Assembly (NCBI RefSeq): GCF_008121495.1
Contig: NZ_CP043051.1
Location: forward strand, 434,001-498,000
Source of the DNA: Mediterraneibacter gnavus ATCC 29149
GTDB taxonomy: Bacteria > Bacillota > Clostridia > Lachnospirales > Lachnospiraceae
Reading direction: 5' to 3'
DNA length: 64,000 nt
Positions 62,785-64,000 of this stretch are shown here, piece after piece. The position numbers were made by a program, and so were the translations under genes. Position 1 is the stretch's first letter. Each line of letters begins with the position of its first letter. Below the pieces are notes generated by a model. The model did no database searches. It was not told the origin of the DNA and saw nothing but the letters and a program-made list of their open reading frames with translations.

Positions 62785-63771
62785 TTATAACATTTCTGCA
62801 CGCAGTTCTTCTGCACTCTTCGGACTTAAATATGCCGGAGCAATGTCAAATACCGTCTTGCATCCTGTCTGTCCTTCTTTATGCAGGCGATATGCTGCTC
62901 TTGCATATGCCAGAATTACAGAAGAAGTAAATTCCGGATTGGAATCCAGTTTCAGACTGTATTCGATCAGATGTTTGTTTTCTTTTTCCCAGCCTGTCAC
63001 ACCACTTCTGAGTACAAATCCTCCGTGCGGGATTCCACTGTGATTTGCTTTTAATTCTTCCTCGCTGATAAAATGTACCGTTGTGTCATAATCTGCAAAG
63101 TAGTTCGGCATTGTCTTGATTTCCTCTTCCACTCTTGCAGCATCTGCGCCTTCCTCCAGCACAACAAAGCACTCTCTTGTGTGTTTCTGGCGTGTAGTCA
63201 GCTCCGGATTTTCACCGTTTCTTACTGCTTCCAGTGCAGACTCTACCGGAATTGTATACTGTTTTGCGTCTTTTACACCTGCGATCCGACGCACTGCGTC
63301 AGAATGTCCCTGGCTGACACCTTTTCCCCAGAACGTATAGTCTTTCCCTTCCGGAAGTACTACATTTGCATACAGTCTGTTCAATGAGAACATTCCCGGA
63401 TCCCAGCCCACAGAGATAATTCCGATGTGTCCGCCTTTTTTTGCAGCTGCGTCTACGTTTGCAAAGTGCTCCGGAATCTTTGCATGAGTATCAAAACTGT
63501 CTACTACATTGAACATCTTCGCATATTCCGGTGTCTGTACAGGAAGATCTGTCGCACTTCCTCCACACAGGATCATCACATCGATCTTATCTTTCCAGTC
63601 AGCAGCATCTGCAATGTTGCACACTGCTGCTGTCTCTGTCAATATTGTCACGTCTTCCGGATTTCTGCGGGTAAATACAGCCACCAGTTCCATATCCGGA
63701 TTCTGTCTGATCGCGCATTCCACTCCGCGTCCCAGATTTCCATATCCTAAAATACCAATTCTAATACTCAT
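62785..63771 (-). CDS. ddh: meso-diaminopimelate dehydrogenase
   Basis: NADP-dependent enzyme of 328 residues that makes meso-diaminopimelate in one step from tetrahydrodipicolinate and ammonia. IGILGYGNLGRGVECAIRQN is the N-terminal Rossmann; AVFTRRNPEDV is a dinucleotide site; CGGSATDLP, DSFDTHAKIPEHF, SVGWDPGMFSLNRLYA and WGKGVSQGHSDAVR are family marks. Supplies lysine and the peptidoglycan diamino acid. Monocistronic. Confidence 0.96.
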   Translation of the reverse strand: MSIRIGILGYGNLGRGVECAIRQNPDMELVAVFTRRNPEDVTILTETAAVCNIADAADWKDKIDVMILCGGSATDLPVQTPEYAKMFNVVDSFDTHAKIPEHFANVDAAAKKGGHIGIISVGWDPGMFSLNRLYANVVLPEGKDYTFWGKGVSQGHSDAVRRIAGVKDAKQYTIPVESALEAVRNGENPELTTRQKHTRECFVVLEEGADAARVEEEIKTMPNYFADYDTTVHFISEEELKANHSGIPHGGFVLRSGVTGWEKENKHLIEYSLKLDSNPEFTSSVILAYARAAYRLHKEGQTGCKTVFDIAPAYLSPKSAEELRAEML

Positions 63772-63807
63772 CTTTTTTTCTCCTTTGCACTTTGTATTTT
63801 GTTACTT

Positions 63808-63835
63808 ATTATAATCTCCATGTTCTATTTTTCAA
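63808..63835 (-). promoter_or_regulatory. sigma-A promoter of ddh
   Basis: Minus-strand TTGAAA (63830-63835), 16 bp, TATAAT (63808-63813), 36 bp before the start. Confidence 0.6.
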
Positions 63836-63877
63836 GTTTTTATTTTTGATTTTTTGTATTTTTTTCAAATCCCATTT

Positions 63878-64000
63878 TTATGCTTTCTCATCATAGGATT
63901 CCAGAAAATGATGTTTGACTCCGTTTTCCTTGTATGCAATTACCGTACTCAAATTGACATTTTCCACACTCTTAAAAATATTTCCCTCTACATACGGGTT
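63878..64000 (-). CDS. C-terminal end of an unidentified protein
   Basis: A frame open from the right edge gives about 40 residues, ending KENGVKHHFLESYDEKA before a TAA. The codons look coding but the piece is too short to name. The rest lies outside the window. Confidence 0.5.
   Translation of the reverse strand, partial: NPYVEGNIFKSVENVNLSTVIAYKENGVKHHFLESYDEKA

Overview
This is one contiguous bacterial stretch with a low-to-moderate GC content. Almost every gene lies on the minus strand and has a strong GGAGG-type ribosome binding site. The gene set is AddAB recombination nuclease, NAD-linked PyrD/PyrK, meso-diaminopimelate dehydrogenase, sugar PTS systems, CotF-like spore coat proteins and a MecA-type penicillin-binding protein. 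This points to an anaerobic, spore-forming Bacillota of class Clostridia, most likely a gut Lachnospiraceae. The species cannot be fixed from the sequence alone.

Layout. 1-6.4 kb: addB-addA (addA runs off the left edge). 6.5-9.2 kb: a ferredoxin plus membrane 4Fe-4S pair, an esterase-like hydrolase and an aldo/keto reductase. 9.4-12.2 kb: the main plus-strand segment, with two LysR regulators followed by three wrecked genes (flavodoxin, carboxymuconolactone decarboxylase-cupin, Rpn-type nuclease fragment). 12.4-17.8 kb: acetyltransferase, thioredoxin, Crp/Fnr regulator, class B PBP, membrane protein and HAD phosphatase. 17.8-24.8 kb: an L-ascorbate-type (ula) operon with lactonase, PTS EIIA/EIIC/EIIB, DeoR regulator, UlaE and UlaF. 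It has no UlaD decarboxylase but carries an unknown FG-GAP/propeller-like protein.

25-36.2 kb: nucleoside uptake and salvage. deoB, an ABC nucleoside importer, pyrimidine-nucleoside phosphorylase, deoC and the BMP lipoprotein form one transcript that ends at a terminator. A Crp/Fnr regulator with pnp, cdd and add follows under its own promoter. Together they import nucleosides, deaminate and phosphorolyse them, and feed (deoxy)ribose-phosphate into central metabolism. 36.4-42.9 kb: purine synthesis (purE, purM, purN, purD) preceded by uncharacterised genes, with pyrE upstream. 43.1-47.7 kb: an aroE paralogue, an Old Yellow Enzyme-type reductase and an N-terminally shortened TIM-barrel gene, divergent from a LysR gene; probably an accessory catabolic cluster for a cyclitol or shikimate-like compound. 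47.8-51.7 kb: pyrC, pyrF, pyrK, pyrD.

51.9-52.4 kb: two CotF-like spore coat genes on the plus strand. 52.4-56.9 kb: beta-glucoside PTS, 6-phospho-beta-glucosidase and a divergently unrelated but adjacent RpiR regulator. 57-60.5 kb: ftsH and a sodium/alanine-type symporter. 60.7-62.7 kb: an overlapping three-gene unit of DUF5685, a J-domain protein with a Cys-rich tail, and a membrane protein. 62.8-63.8 kb: meso-diaminopimelate dehydrogenase; then the C-terminal end of an unidentified gene at the right edge.

Most transcription units are bounded by clear intrinsic terminators, and several good sigma-A promoters are visible. No rRNA, tRNA, CRISPR array, intact insertion sequence or prophage was seen. 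The most interesting loci are the DUF5685/J-domain/membrane unit (paired Asp-rich motifs as in isoprenoid synthases), the ula operon lacking ulaD but holding an unknown propeller-like gene, and the aroE/OYE/TIM-barrel cluster.
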